64,000 nucleotides of DNA, taken from positions 17,227 through 81,226 of the forward strand of contig UCLB01000023.1 of assembly GCA_900473205.1 (NCBI GenBank), given 5' to 3'. The stretch is from Hyphomicrobiales bacterium. Lineage in GTDB: Bacteria; Pseudomonadota; Alphaproteobacteria; Rhizobiales; Rhizobiaceae. Made by a program: the position numbers and the translations under genes. Below the pieces are notes generated by a model that was not told the origin of the DNA, made no database searches, and was given only the letters and a program-made list of their open reading frames with translations. How positions within the stretch are numbered: position 1 is the first letter of the stretch; each line of letters starts with the position of its first letter. Of this stretch, positions 56,923-64,000 are shown in pieces.

Positions 56923-57900
56923 ATGGCGCGTCATATTCACATCGAACAAGACAGGCAAACGGCGCTTCGCGACGCAGTCGATGTGCTATCGTCCGGCCAT
57001 CCCGTCGCCATTCCCACCGAGACGGTCTACGGCCTTGCCGCCGATGCAACCAACCCCGCCGCCATCACCCGCATCTACGAAACCAAGGGACGTCCGCAGT
57101 TCAACCCGCTGATCTGCCATATGGCCAACATCGCCATGGCGGAAGAGTACGCGGTCTTCGATCCCATCTCGCGCGGATTGGCGGAGGCATTCTGGCCGGG
57201 ACCGCTGACCCTCATCCTGCCGCTGAAACCGGAGAGCACGATCCATCCGCTATCGACGGCGGGCCTTGATACGGTCGGTATCCGCATTCCCAAGGGTTTT
57301 GCGAGCGACCTGATCGCCGCTTTCGGAAAACCGCTGGCGGCTCCCAGCGCCAACAGTTCCGGCAAGATCAGCTCCACCAGCGCCGCCCATGTGGAGGCGG
57401 ATCTGGGCGAGAAGGTCAGCCTAATCCTGGATGGCGGCTCGGCACCGGTTGGCGTGGAATCCACTATCGTCAAGGTCGAACAGGATGGCACGGTGCGGCT
57501 GTTACGGCCCGGCGGATTGGTGGCAGAGGAGATCGAGAAAGTTATCGGCCTCACGCTCATCCGCCCGGAAAAGGCCTCCGCAACCATCGAAGCCCCCGGC
57601 ATGCTGGCCTCGCATTACGCGCCCGGCGCATCCGTGCGGCTGAACGCCGTGTCCGTCGACAAAGGCGAGGCGCTGATCCGTTTCGGTGGCAAACCTGTCG
57701 CTGGAGAAGAGAATGCCGCAACCGTCCTCGATCTCAGCACCAGCGGCGATCTTGCGGAAGCCGCGACCAATCTCTTCGATCACCTCAAAACCGCCGATGC
57801 CAGCGGTGCTGGTAGCATTGCCATTACGCCCATTCCCAACACAGGGCTTGGCGAAGCCATCAACGACCGGCTGGCGCGAGCCGCAGCCCCCCGCCCCTGA
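56923..57900 (+). CDS. L-threonylcarbamoyladenylate synthase (Sua5 type)
   Basis: A 325-residue Sua5/YrdC protein that makes threonylcarbamoyl-AMP from threonine, bicarbonate and ATP for tRNA t6A37. The YrdC domain (residues 10-200) has PTETVYGLAADAT, KGRPQFNPLICH and SANSSGKISST; a C-terminal Sua5 domain follows (about 210-325), with HYAPGASVRL. This longer form differs from the 190-residue TsaC of E. coli. The start is ATG 56923. The FAD oxidoreductase gene follows after 20 bases. Confidence 0.94.
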   Translation: MARHIHIEQDRQTALRDAVDVLSSGHPVAIPTETVYGLAADATNPAAITRIYETKGRPQFNPLICHMANIAMAEEYAVFDPISRGLAEAFWPGPLTLILPLKPESTIHPLSTAGLDTVGIRIPKGFASDLIAAFGKPLAAPSANSSGKISSTSAAHVEADLGEKVSLILDGGSAPVGVESTIVKVEQDGTVRLLRPGGLVAEEIEKVIGLTLIRPEKASATIEAPGMLASHYAPGASVRLNAVSVDKGEALIRFGGKPVAGEENAATVLDLSTSGDLAEAATNLFDHLKTADASGAGSIAITPIPNTGLGEAINDRLARAAAPRP

Positions 57901-57920
57901 CAAATTCCCGCGAGGACCTC

Positions 57921-59351
57921 ATGACGACGATTGCTCTGCCCGATGATCTGATCCAGCGTTTCGTGACCATCGTCGGTGAGAAGAATGCCGTGCGCGATCA
58001 GGCCGATCTGGCCCCGCATCTGGTCGAAAATCGCGGCCTTTATAAAGGTGCATCGCCGTTACTGTTGAAACCGGCCACGACGGAAGAAGTCGCCGCCATC
58101 ATGAAGCTTGCCAGCGAAACCGGCACGGCCGTCGTTCCACAGACAGGCAATACCGGCCTTGTGGGCGGGCAGACGCCGCGCAGCGATGCCAGCGACGTCA
58201 TTCTGTCTCTGGAACGTATGAGCCGCGTGCGCGATATCGATCCCGTCGCCAATGTCATCGTCGTGGATGGCGGCTGCATTCTGGATACCGTCCATCAGGC
58301 TGCCGACAAGGTGGAGCGCATGTTTCCTCTGTCGCTGGGGTCGCAAGGTTCCTGCCGCATCGGCGGAAACCTCGCCACCAATGCGGGCGGCACCGCCGTT
58401 CTGGCCTATGGCAATATGCGGCAATTGTGCCTCGGCCTTGAGGTCGTTTTGCCGACCGGAGAAATCTGGAACGGCCTTCGCCGCCTGAAGAAAGACAATA
58501 CGGGCTATGATCTGCGCGATCTGTTCATCGGTTCAGAAGGCACGCTCGGCGTCATCACCGGCGCTGTGCTGAAACTTTTCCCGAAGCCTAAAGGCCATCA
58601 GGTCGCCTTTGCCGGTCTCAACTCGCCAGCAGATGCCCTCACCCTCTTCGACCGCGCCTCGACGCTCTGCGGCGCTGCGCTGACCGGCCTCGAACTGATG
58701 CCGCGCATTGGCATCGAGTTTACAGCCAAGCATATTCCCGGCGTGCGCGATCCCCTTGAAACGCCGCATCCGTGGTATGCGCTGATCGACATCTCGACGT
58801 CTGACAAGGCGGAGACAGCGCAAACCATGATCGAAACCCTGCTGGAGCAGGGCTTTGAGGCTGGTATCGTGCAGGATGCGGTTATCGCCTCCTCCGAAGC
58901 GCAGCGTCAGGCACTGTGGCACATGCGCGAAAGCATGTCGGATGCGCAGAAGCCGGAAGGCGGCTCCATCAAGCATGACGTGTCCGTGCCAGTCTCGAAA
59001 ATCCCCAACTTCATGGCGGAAGCCGAGGCTGGCGTGTTGCAGGCCATTCCCGGCGCGCGCATCTGCGCCTTCGGGCATCTGGGCGACGGCAATATCCATT
59101 ACAATATTTCCCAGCCTGTTGGTGCGGACAAGGCCGAGTTCATCGCCCGCTGGCGCGAGATCAACCACATTGTCCACGGCATCGTGCTTTCCCATGGCGG
59201 TTCGATATCCGCCGAACACGGTATCGGTCAGTTAAAACGTGACGAGCTTGCCGATATTCGCCCCGGTATCGAAATGGACCTGATGCGCCGAATCAAGACA
59301 GCCTTCGACCCGGCGGGGGTGATGAACCCCGGCAAGGTTGTTAAAATATAG
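57921..59351 (+). CDS. FAD-binding oxidoreductase (D-2-hydroxyacid dehydrogenase / GlcD-like)
   Basis: A 476-residue flavoprotein with an N-terminal FAD_binding_4 domain (about 40-180; PQTGNTGLVGGQTPR and GGNLATNAGGTAVLAYGNMR) and a C-terminal FAD-oxidase domain (about 220-470; FGHLGDGNIHYNIS and SHGGSISAEHGIGQLKRD). Related enzymes oxidise D-lactate, glycolate or D-2-hydroxyglutarate. The substrate is unassigned. It is probably co-transcribed with the Sua5 gene. Confidence 0.92.
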   Translation: MTTIALPDDLIQRFVTIVGEKNAVRDQADLAPHLVENRGLYKGASPLLLKPATTEEVAAIMKLASETGTAVVPQTGNTGLVGGQTPRSDASDVILSLERMSRVRDIDPVANVIVVDGGCILDTVHQAADKVERMFPLSLGSQGSCRIGGNLATNAGGTAVLAYGNMRQLCLGLEVVLPTGEIWNGLRRLKKDNTGYDLRDLFIGSEGTLGVITGAVLKLFPKPKGHQVAFAGLNSPADALTLFDRASTLCGAALTGLELMPRIGIEFTAKHIPGVRDPLETPHPWYALIDISTSDKAETAQTMIETLLEQGFEAGIVQDAVIASSEAQRQALWHMRESMSDAQKPEGGSIKHDVSVPVSKIPNFMAEAEAGVLQAIPGARICAFGHLGDGNIHYNISQPVGADKAEFIARWREINHIVHGIVLSHGGSISAEHGIGQLKRDELADIRPGIEMDLMRRIKTAFDPAGVMNPGKVVKI

Positions 59352-59887
59352 GACTCAACACCAAAACCGTCATACCGGGCTCGACCTGGTATCCCGCGAT
59401 CAAGTCTTTGATCGCAAAAGACTCTTCCGCGTCGCAGACCTTGTGCTGCATCATATTGGCTCAAAGGCCGGTATCACGGAAGGTATTGAGCGCCGCTGCG
59501 CATCCGATCACAAATTCCCCGCTGACCACCTAATCCCCGCTCATTTTTGGTTTTCAGCTTTTTGGCAATTGTCGAAACCGACTTCCCCTGCGCAACGTAG
59601 TTCAAACGCAGGGGTTGCGCGGCAGCAATGCCGTGCACCGCAAGCAAACAGGGTGACGGGGATGGGTAATATTGCTGTGCGCGCTGGCTCAAAGGCCTGC
59701 GTATCAATTCAGGAATTCGAAACCCTATCAGGCTGCGTTTTGCTAACCATTTGGGAATGCAAAGTTTTCTTAACCTCGATTTTTAAGCTGTCTCGAAGAT
59801 GCCGCCGCTATCTTCTCCCTATCAGAGGACGAAAAGTCCCGGACGAGACCATGAAACGGCTCTCAGGTAAAACAAGGATAGCATGAT
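59352..59887. other. 536-base region without a supported gene
   Basis: Between the FAD oxidoreductase and DUF6101 genes. It begins with a motif GTCATACCGGGCTCGACC, reminiscent of a rhizobial intergenic repeat, and a perfect 8-base stem GCGATCAA/TTGATCGC at 59396-59415. An open frame of 182 codons (59338-59886) crosses it but overlaps the upstream gene and shows no homology. It may be decayed DNA or hold a small RNA; the promoter of the DUF6101 gene must lie at its end. Confidence 0.5.
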
Positions 59888-60454
59888 ATGACCAACACTG
59901 TTCTGAAGCCCGAATGGGCAGGCGCTACTCTCCGGTTAGACCCAACGCGGTTTCCGCAGCAGCTCACCTACGGTAAGGACAAGGGTTCAGCCGATGTCGC
60001 TATCACGCTCGACGAGCGCGGCGCAGTCCTTCGCAAGGTTTTGAATTCCAGCGGCCTTCCGCTTTCTTTCGCGCTTCCGGCACGCGCCTTCAAGGGTGTT
60101 GCCGCCCGCGCCATCGACCATGGTGACGGACAGGTCACCGTGACGCTCGAACTTCACCATGACGACCCGGATCTCTGCATTCCGCTGCTGGTGGCGCACG
60201 ACCTGTGCGACATCGCTGCCGATTGGCGCAGCTGGTCGGAAAAGTATCGCATTCCCATGCTGATGGTCGAAGCCGATGGCGTTGCCCGTCCGCTGGAAGA
60301 TCATCTCGGCAATGTCCGCACCGAGACCACTCGCCCACGCCGCCGTCATTCCTATTTCGCAGACCGCCGCCCGCGCTTCCTCGTGCGCCGCAGTACCGGT
60401 TCGCTGGGCATGACCATGCGCATTCAGGGCAAGGAAATCATCGCCCGCAGCTGA
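59888..60454 (+). CDS. DUF6101 family protein
   Basis: A 188-residue protein of a family of unknown function found in Rhizobiales. It starts MTNTVLKPEWAGATLRLDP and has a middle region with ARAFKGVAARAIDHGDGQVTVTLELHHDDPDL (split between two strands) and a basic C-terminus (RPRRRHSYFADRRPRFLVRR). No signal peptide or membrane segment. AGGATAG precedes ATG 59888. A terminator follows. Confidence 0.82.
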   Translation: MTNTVLKPEWAGATLRLDPTRFPQQLTYGKDKGSADVAITLDERGAVLRKVLNSSGLPLSFALPARAFKGVAARAIDHGDGQVTVTLELHHDDPDLCIPLLVAHDLCDIAADWRSWSEKYRIPMLMVEADGVARPLEDHLGNVRTETTRPRRRHSYFADRRPRFLVRRSTGSLGMTMRIQGKEIIARS

Positions 60455-60478
60455 TCCACCATGCTGCGGATAAAAGAG

Positions 60479-60512
60479 AAACCCGGCGCGTTGAAAGACG
60501 CAGCCGGGTTTT
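60479..60512. terminator. Bidirectional terminator between DUF6101 and ubiA
   Basis: Stem AACCCGGC/GCCGGGTT with a T run on both strands, between two convergent genes. Confidence 0.87.
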
Positions 60513-60517
60513 TCGTA

Positions 60518-61471
60518 TCAGCCAATCACCAGCGGCAAAAGCAGACCGGCAAAAATCAGGAGACCAACGCGGTTGTTGGATTTGAACAGCGCCAGGCATT
60601 GTTCGACATTGTTGATATCCAGCACCTTCACCTGGCGGAATAGCAGGAAGGCGGAAACGAAGAGGCCGAGATAGCCGATCCAGTTAACACCCGCCGTCAG
60701 GAACGCCAGAAAGATGAAGACCAGGGTTGTGCCATAAAGACCAATCAGCCAGCCATGTGTCCTATCTCCGAACAAAAGCGCGGTGGAACCGATGCCGGCA
60801 GCCGTGTCGTCTTCTCGATCCTGATGGGCGTAGATTGTGTCATAACCGATCGTCCAGGCGATAGCACCGACGTACAGCAGAACCGGCGAGACGGACAACG
60901 ACCCGAATTGACCCGCCCAACCCATCAGCGCGCCCCAGGAAAAGGCAAGGCCGAGAAAAAACTGCGGCCAGTTGGTGAAGCGCTTGGCGAAGGGATAGAT
61001 CGCCACGAAGACCAAGGATGAAAGGCCGACGAGGATGGCAAAACCGTTGAAGCACAACAGCACCGCAAGCCCGACCAGCGCCTGAATGATGATGAAAATC
61101 TTCGCCTGTTTGCGGCTGACCCGACCCGATGGCAGGGGCCGTGAGCGGGTGCGCGCCACTGCCATATCGATCTTGTGATCGACCAGATCATTATAGGTGC
61201 AGCCCGCACCGCGCATGGCGACAGAACCGGCAAAAAACAGGAAGAGGTGGAAGAGCAGCAGGCCCCAGGAGAAGCTGCCGAGATGCTGCGCGGCATTGGC
61301 CGCCATCGCTGCCGACCAAAAGCACGGCCACATCAGCAATTCCCAGCCGATGGGGCGGTCCCATCGGGCCAATTGCGCATAGGGCCAAAGGGTCCTCGGT
61401 AACATCCGATAGACCCAATTGTTGGATGGCGCGTCGGAAACGCGGCTGGAAAGATCGCTTTGGTCAACCAT
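60518..61471 (-). CDS. ubiA: 4-hydroxybenzoate polyprenyltransferase
   Basis: A 317-residue, nine-helix UbiA prenyltransferase that attaches a polyprenyl chain to 4-hydroxybenzoate in ubiquinone synthesis. The first Asp-rich motif is NDLVDHKIDMAVARTRSRPLPSG and the second is DTIYAHQDREDD. It draws its prenyl donor from the MEP pathway whose dxs and ispH genes are in this window. Convergent with the DUF6101 gene. Confidence 0.95.
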   Translation of the reverse strand: MVDQSDLSSRVSDAPSNNWVYRMLPRTLWPYAQLARWDRPIGWELLMWPCFWSAAMAANAAQHLGSFSWGLLLFHLFLFFAGSVAMRGAGCTYNDLVDHKIDMAVARTRSRPLPSGRVSRKQAKIFIIIQALVGLAVLLCFNGFAILVGLSSLVFVAIYPFAKRFTNWPQFFLGLAFSWGALMGWAGQFGSLSVSPVLLYVGAIAWTIGYDTIYAHQDREDDTAAGIGSTALLFGDRTHGWLIGLYGTTLVFIFLAFLTAGVNWIGYLGLFVSAFLLFRQVKVLDINNVEQCLALFKSNNRVGLLIFAGLLLPLVIG

Positions 61472-61528
61472 GCCAGCGTTCTACGCCTGGCATTTACGAA
61501 GCGTCAAGCAAAAGCGATCAGACGGCTC

Positions 61529-62326
61529 TCAGAGGCCAAAGCCGAACTTGTAGCTGGCCTGAACGCCGACCACGAACTGGTTTTTGGAACCGCGCTCGCT
61601 AACCAGCGTGCTGTCGCCCGCATCACCCATCAGGCGTCGGTATTCGGCAAAGGAGCCGATCTCTGCCTTCTCGGTGACTTTCCAGTTGATGGCCGCGCCG
61701 ACGCCCACGGAATGCAGACCGCCATCCGGCGAATAGGGCGAAGGTGCACCGGCTGCGAACTGCGCGGAATCGACGCCGTAATAGCGCTCATTGTATTTCT
61801 TGGTGACCCATGTGGCGCGCGGGCCAGCCGAAATTTGAATATCCGGCGTCAGATCGGTGAAGACGTCGGCAGACAGATCGGCCACGATACCGGTGTGGCT
61901 GCGAATGCCCTGGCGTGCTTCACCGCGAATGCGCAGCCAGTCGGTGGGATAGGCTTCGGCAAAACCGCCAAGTTCCGCGCCCCATTTGATGGAGCGCATG
62001 CCGGTCAGATCACGGGAATCGCCTGAATCGCGCGATGGCACGAACCGGCCTGCAATACCCATGCTGATCGGGCCATTGTCGAGAAGGGCGACCGAGGCAC
62101 TGTCGTTCTGCGAGGTGAAACGGGCACCCTGCCCTGCACGACCGAGAGCGATGATGGGCGCGAAACGGAATTCGTTCTTGTTATCGCCCTGATATTTTGG
62201 TGCAGAAAAGCCTTTTCCACCCAGCTTCAAATACCAGTCGCCGGAAAACCAGCCATCAGCCGAGGCTTGGCCAGCAGCAAAAAGCGAAAACACACATGCG
62301 GCAATCACCGTCTTTGAACTGACCAT
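61529..62326 (-). CDS. MipA/OmpV family outer-membrane protein
   Basis: A 265-residue outer-membrane beta-barrel with a signal peptide (cleavage near residue 23, ASADG). The family pattern includes SAPKYQGDNKNEFRFAPII near the N-terminus and a C-terminal aromatic-ending strand GVQASYKFGFGL. MipA acts as a scaffold for murein hydrolases; OmpV is a porin; the role here is open. ATG 62326 is the start; a frame extends to 62353. It is followed on the same strand by ubiA after 57 bases. Confidence 0.9.
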   Translation of the reverse strand: MVSSKTVIAACVFSLFAAGQASADGWFSGDWYLKLGGKGFSAPKYQGDNKNEFRFAPIIALGRAGQGARFTSQNDSASVALLDNGPISMGIAGRFVPSRDSGDSRDLTGMRSIKWGAELGGFAEAYPTDWLRIRGEARQGIRSHTGIVADLSADVFTDLTPDIQISAGPRATWVTKKYNERYYGVDSAQFAAGAPSPYSPDGGLHSVGVGAAINWKVTEKAEIGSFAEYRRLMGDAGDSTLVSERGSKNQFVVGVQASYKFGFGL

Positions 62327-62432
62327 AAGAAGACCCCGAAAAACGCAATACATTGGAGGTCTGTAGAATTAGAGAGATTCCGTTTCCATCCTGTTAACCA
62401 GCACGGCGAAATCTGGACGCCTTTGCGGCTTT

Positions 62433-63689
62433 TTAAAAGCTCACCTTTTCCAGCGGTGGTCTTGTCTTCTCGAATTCCAGCAACCGCGCCTCGTTTTTGG
62501 CAATATAGTCGCGATTGTCGGGTACCACGTCTCCGCGTTTAGCCAGCTGAATCTGGAAAATATGGAAGTTCTCATGCGTGAAGGCCATTTCTGACCCGGC
62601 CAGATAAAACTCCCACATGCGGAAGAAACGTTCGTCGTAAATGGCAACCGCATCTGCCTTGTTCGCCACGAAACGCTCCCGCCATTTGCGCAGCGTGTGG
62701 GCGTAGTGCATCGGCAGGATTTCGATATCGCGCACCAGCAGGCCCGATTTTTCAACCGCTGGCAAAACCTCTGCCAGCGAGGGAATATAGCCGCCGGGGA
62801 AAATATATTTTTCGATAAAGGGGTTGGTCGCCAGTGCCGGATAGGGCTGGCCGATGGAATGCATCAGCATCACGCCATTTTCATCCAGCAATTCCGCAGC
62901 CTTGCTGAAATATTCGCGGTAATGGGTTGGCCCGACATGTTCGAACATGCCGACCGAAACGATGCGGTCAAAAGGTTGCGCGGCAGACAGATAGCGGTAA
63001 TCCTGCAATTCGAACCGCAGCTTATCCGCCAGCCCGCGTTTCCGCGCCCGGTCGCGCGAGACTCGCAACTGCTCTTCGCTGAGCGTGATACCTGTCACGT
63101 CCACATCGGAGCTTTCGGCCAGATACATGGCCATGCCGCCCCAGCCGGAGCCGATTTCAAGAATGCGCTGCCCCGGTTCCGGCATCAGCTTGGCCGCGAT
63201 GTGCCGCTTCTTGGCGAGCTGCGCTTCGTACAGGCTGATGCCGGGCGGATTGAAATAGGCGCAGGAATATTGCCAGTCCTCATCCAGAAACAGATCGAAC
63301 AGCTTGGCGCTCAGATCATAATGGTGGGCGACGTTATCCTTGTTGTGGTTGACGGGCAGGTGCATCTTGATGCGGGCTGCAATGATGCGCGCCATGCCGC
63401 GCCAGATCATGCCGAAGGTCAGCGCTTCGCTCAGCGTGTTGCTCTTGATCAACGCCAGAAAGTCATAGATGTCGCCCTCCACGACAGCCATGCGCCCTTC
63501 CATGAACATTTCGGCCAGTTTAAGCGCGGGATCGGTGGCAATCTCGTCCATCGCCGCATCGTCGGTAAAGTTGAGGGCAACCCGTTTTCCGGTACCATCA
63601 CCGTAAACCTGCAGCCCTCCCGGGCCAGTAACGACCAGATTGCCGGTCTTGACTATTTTTCCAAGCAAAGCATGCAAAGACGAGGCCAT
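62433..63689 (-). CDS. cfa: Cyclopropane-fatty-acyl-phospholipid synthase
   Basis: A 418-residue SAM-dependent CFA synthase that cyclopropanates unsaturated acyl chains of membrane lipids. The lipid-binding N-terminal region (1-125) is followed by a methyltransferase domain with the SAM motif RILEIGSGWGGMAMYLA and the family segment NHNKDNVAHHYDLSAKLF. The C-terminal HYAHTLRKWRERF and FRMWEFYLAGSEMAF are characteristic. It resembles rhizobial CfaI/II. It stands alone before the terminal repeat. Confidence 0.94.
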   Translation of the reverse strand: MASSLHALLGKIVKTGNLVVTGPGGLQVYGDGTGKRVALNFTDDAAMDEIATDPALKLAEMFMEGRMAVVEGDIYDFLALIKSNTLSEALTFGMIWRGMARIIAARIKMHLPVNHNKDNVAHHYDLSAKLFDLFLDEDWQYSCAYFNPPGISLYEAQLAKKRHIAAKLMPEPGQRILEIGSGWGGMAMYLAESSDVDVTGITLSEEQLRVSRDRARKRGLADKLRFELQDYRYLSAAQPFDRIVSVGMFEHVGPTHYREYFSKAAELLDENGVMLMHSIGQPYPALATNPFIEKYIFPGGYIPSLAEVLPAVEKSGLLVRDIEILPMHYAHTLRKWRERFVANKADAVAIYDERFFRMWEFYLAGSEMAFTHENFHIFQIQLAKRGDVVPDNRDYIAKNEARLLEFEKTRPPLEKVSF

Positions 63690-63858
63690 TTCACCCCCAA
63701 TAAGCTAAGTCTCACTTATCAATTGAATGCTAAGCTACCGCTTTCATGCAAAGTTTCAAGCGGGGGTATTTTCAAAAATATTGAATGATTTCAGATTGGT
63801 TTTTTGGGTTGTTTTGGGGGGTGAAGGATGGAAAGGTTGGTGGGTGTGGCTTACCCCC
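63690..63858. other. Non-coding region upstream of cfa
   Basis: A 169-base region with the cfa promoter. TTGAAA and TAGCTT hexamers on the minus strand are 16 bases apart and could be a sigma-70 type promoter, but the match is weak. No gene is seen. Confidence 0.4.
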
Positions 63859-64000
63859 TCTGCCCTGCCGGGCATCTCCCCCACAGGTGGGGAGATCGAC
63901 TCGTGGAAACCGCTCGGCCATCTTGAAGGCTGCTGATAGGGTGATGAGCAGGCGCCCAGCCGATCTCCCTCCTTGTGGGGGAGATGCCCGGCAGGGCAGA
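63859..64000. repeat. Palindromic intergenic repeat at the window end (family C)
   Basis: Two 40-base arms (63859-63898 and 63961-64000) are inverted repeats with three mismatches. The core is CCCTGCCGGGCATCTCCCCC. The second arm reaches the window edge, so the element may continue. The two arms enclose a 62-base centre. It is unlike families A and B. Confidence 0.85.

Noticed and set aside
59396..59415. FNR-type box in the gap before DUF6101
   Set aside because: The order is ATCAA-N-TTGAT, the reverse of the FNR pattern; it is only a hairpin.
59338..59886. 182-codon open frame in the gap before DUF6101
   Set aside because: Starts inside the preceding gene, runs through repeat-like DNA, no family resemblance or ribosome-binding site.

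Overview
The window is ordinary chromosomal DNA of an alphaproteobacterium of the Rhizobiaceae, most likely Agrobacterium or a close Rhizobium relative. The evidence is the gene content and order: an aa3 oxidase operon running into ispH-thrB-rnhA, BioMNY, gbcAB, BA14K and IalB family proteins, a DUF6101 protein, and ThrB of the kinase-fold type. Coding is dense and GC-rich, with frequent GTG and TTG starts. I see no rRNA or tRNA, no insertion sequence, prophage or CRISPR array. This genus-level placement is inference from content.

Layout. 1-6.7 kb: 3' part of thrC, an M16 peptidase, a GNAT acetyltransferase and a 7TM-PAS-GGDEF-EAL protein on the plus strand, meeting a zinc-ribbon metallopeptidase tail to tail. 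6.8-9.4 kb: csbD (stress), algH/yqgE, an orphan DsbD-like periplasmic domain and a peroxiredoxin. 9.4-12.3 kb: a palindromic repeat, then a Zur-type operator, an unannotated 40-residue membrane protein and a zinc ABC transporter. 12.4-22.0 kb: minus-strand block with a Dabb protein, rnhA, thrB, ispH, SURF1, DUF983, ctaE, ctaG, a 43-residue membrane protein, ctaB, ctaD and ctaC. 22.3-30 kb: IalB protein, tldD, VOC protein, HAD phosphatase, pdxH, lipoprotein, J-domain protein, fabI, histidine phosphatase and DUF1344. 30.3-43.6 kb: a second GGDEF-EAL protein, aroC, ribB, an AlkZ-like protein, bioMNY, an HDAC-like deacetylase, xseB, pirin and dxs. 43.7-64 kb: a chemoreceptor, two RNA methyltransferases, enoyl-CoA hydratase with acyl-CoA dehydrogenase, CorA, two BA14K paralogues, gbcBA, a protein of unknown function, Sua5, an FAD oxidoreductase, DUF6101, ubiA, MipA, cfa and a terminal palindromic repeat.

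How genes work together. The cta block builds a cytochrome aa3 oxidase: subunits I, II and III, heme O synthase, the CuB chaperone Cox11 and SURF1. A perfect FNR/FixK-type palindrome lies just upstream of ctaC, suggesting oxygen control. dxs and ispH start and end the MEP isoprenoid pathway, which feeds ubiA and ctaB. bioM, bioN and bioY form one biotin ECF transporter. gbcA and gbcB form the glycine-betaine demethylating oxygenase.

The most interesting signals are regulatory or very small: the Zur-operator-linked 40-residue membrane protein translationally coupled to the zinc transporter; the FNR box in the ctaC leader; EcfG-type (general stress) promoters on csbD and on a BA14K gene; nested palindromic repeats; and a cluster of TGCGAC half-sites between gbcA and a divergent unknown gene. 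I did not find a clearly new defence or mobile system.
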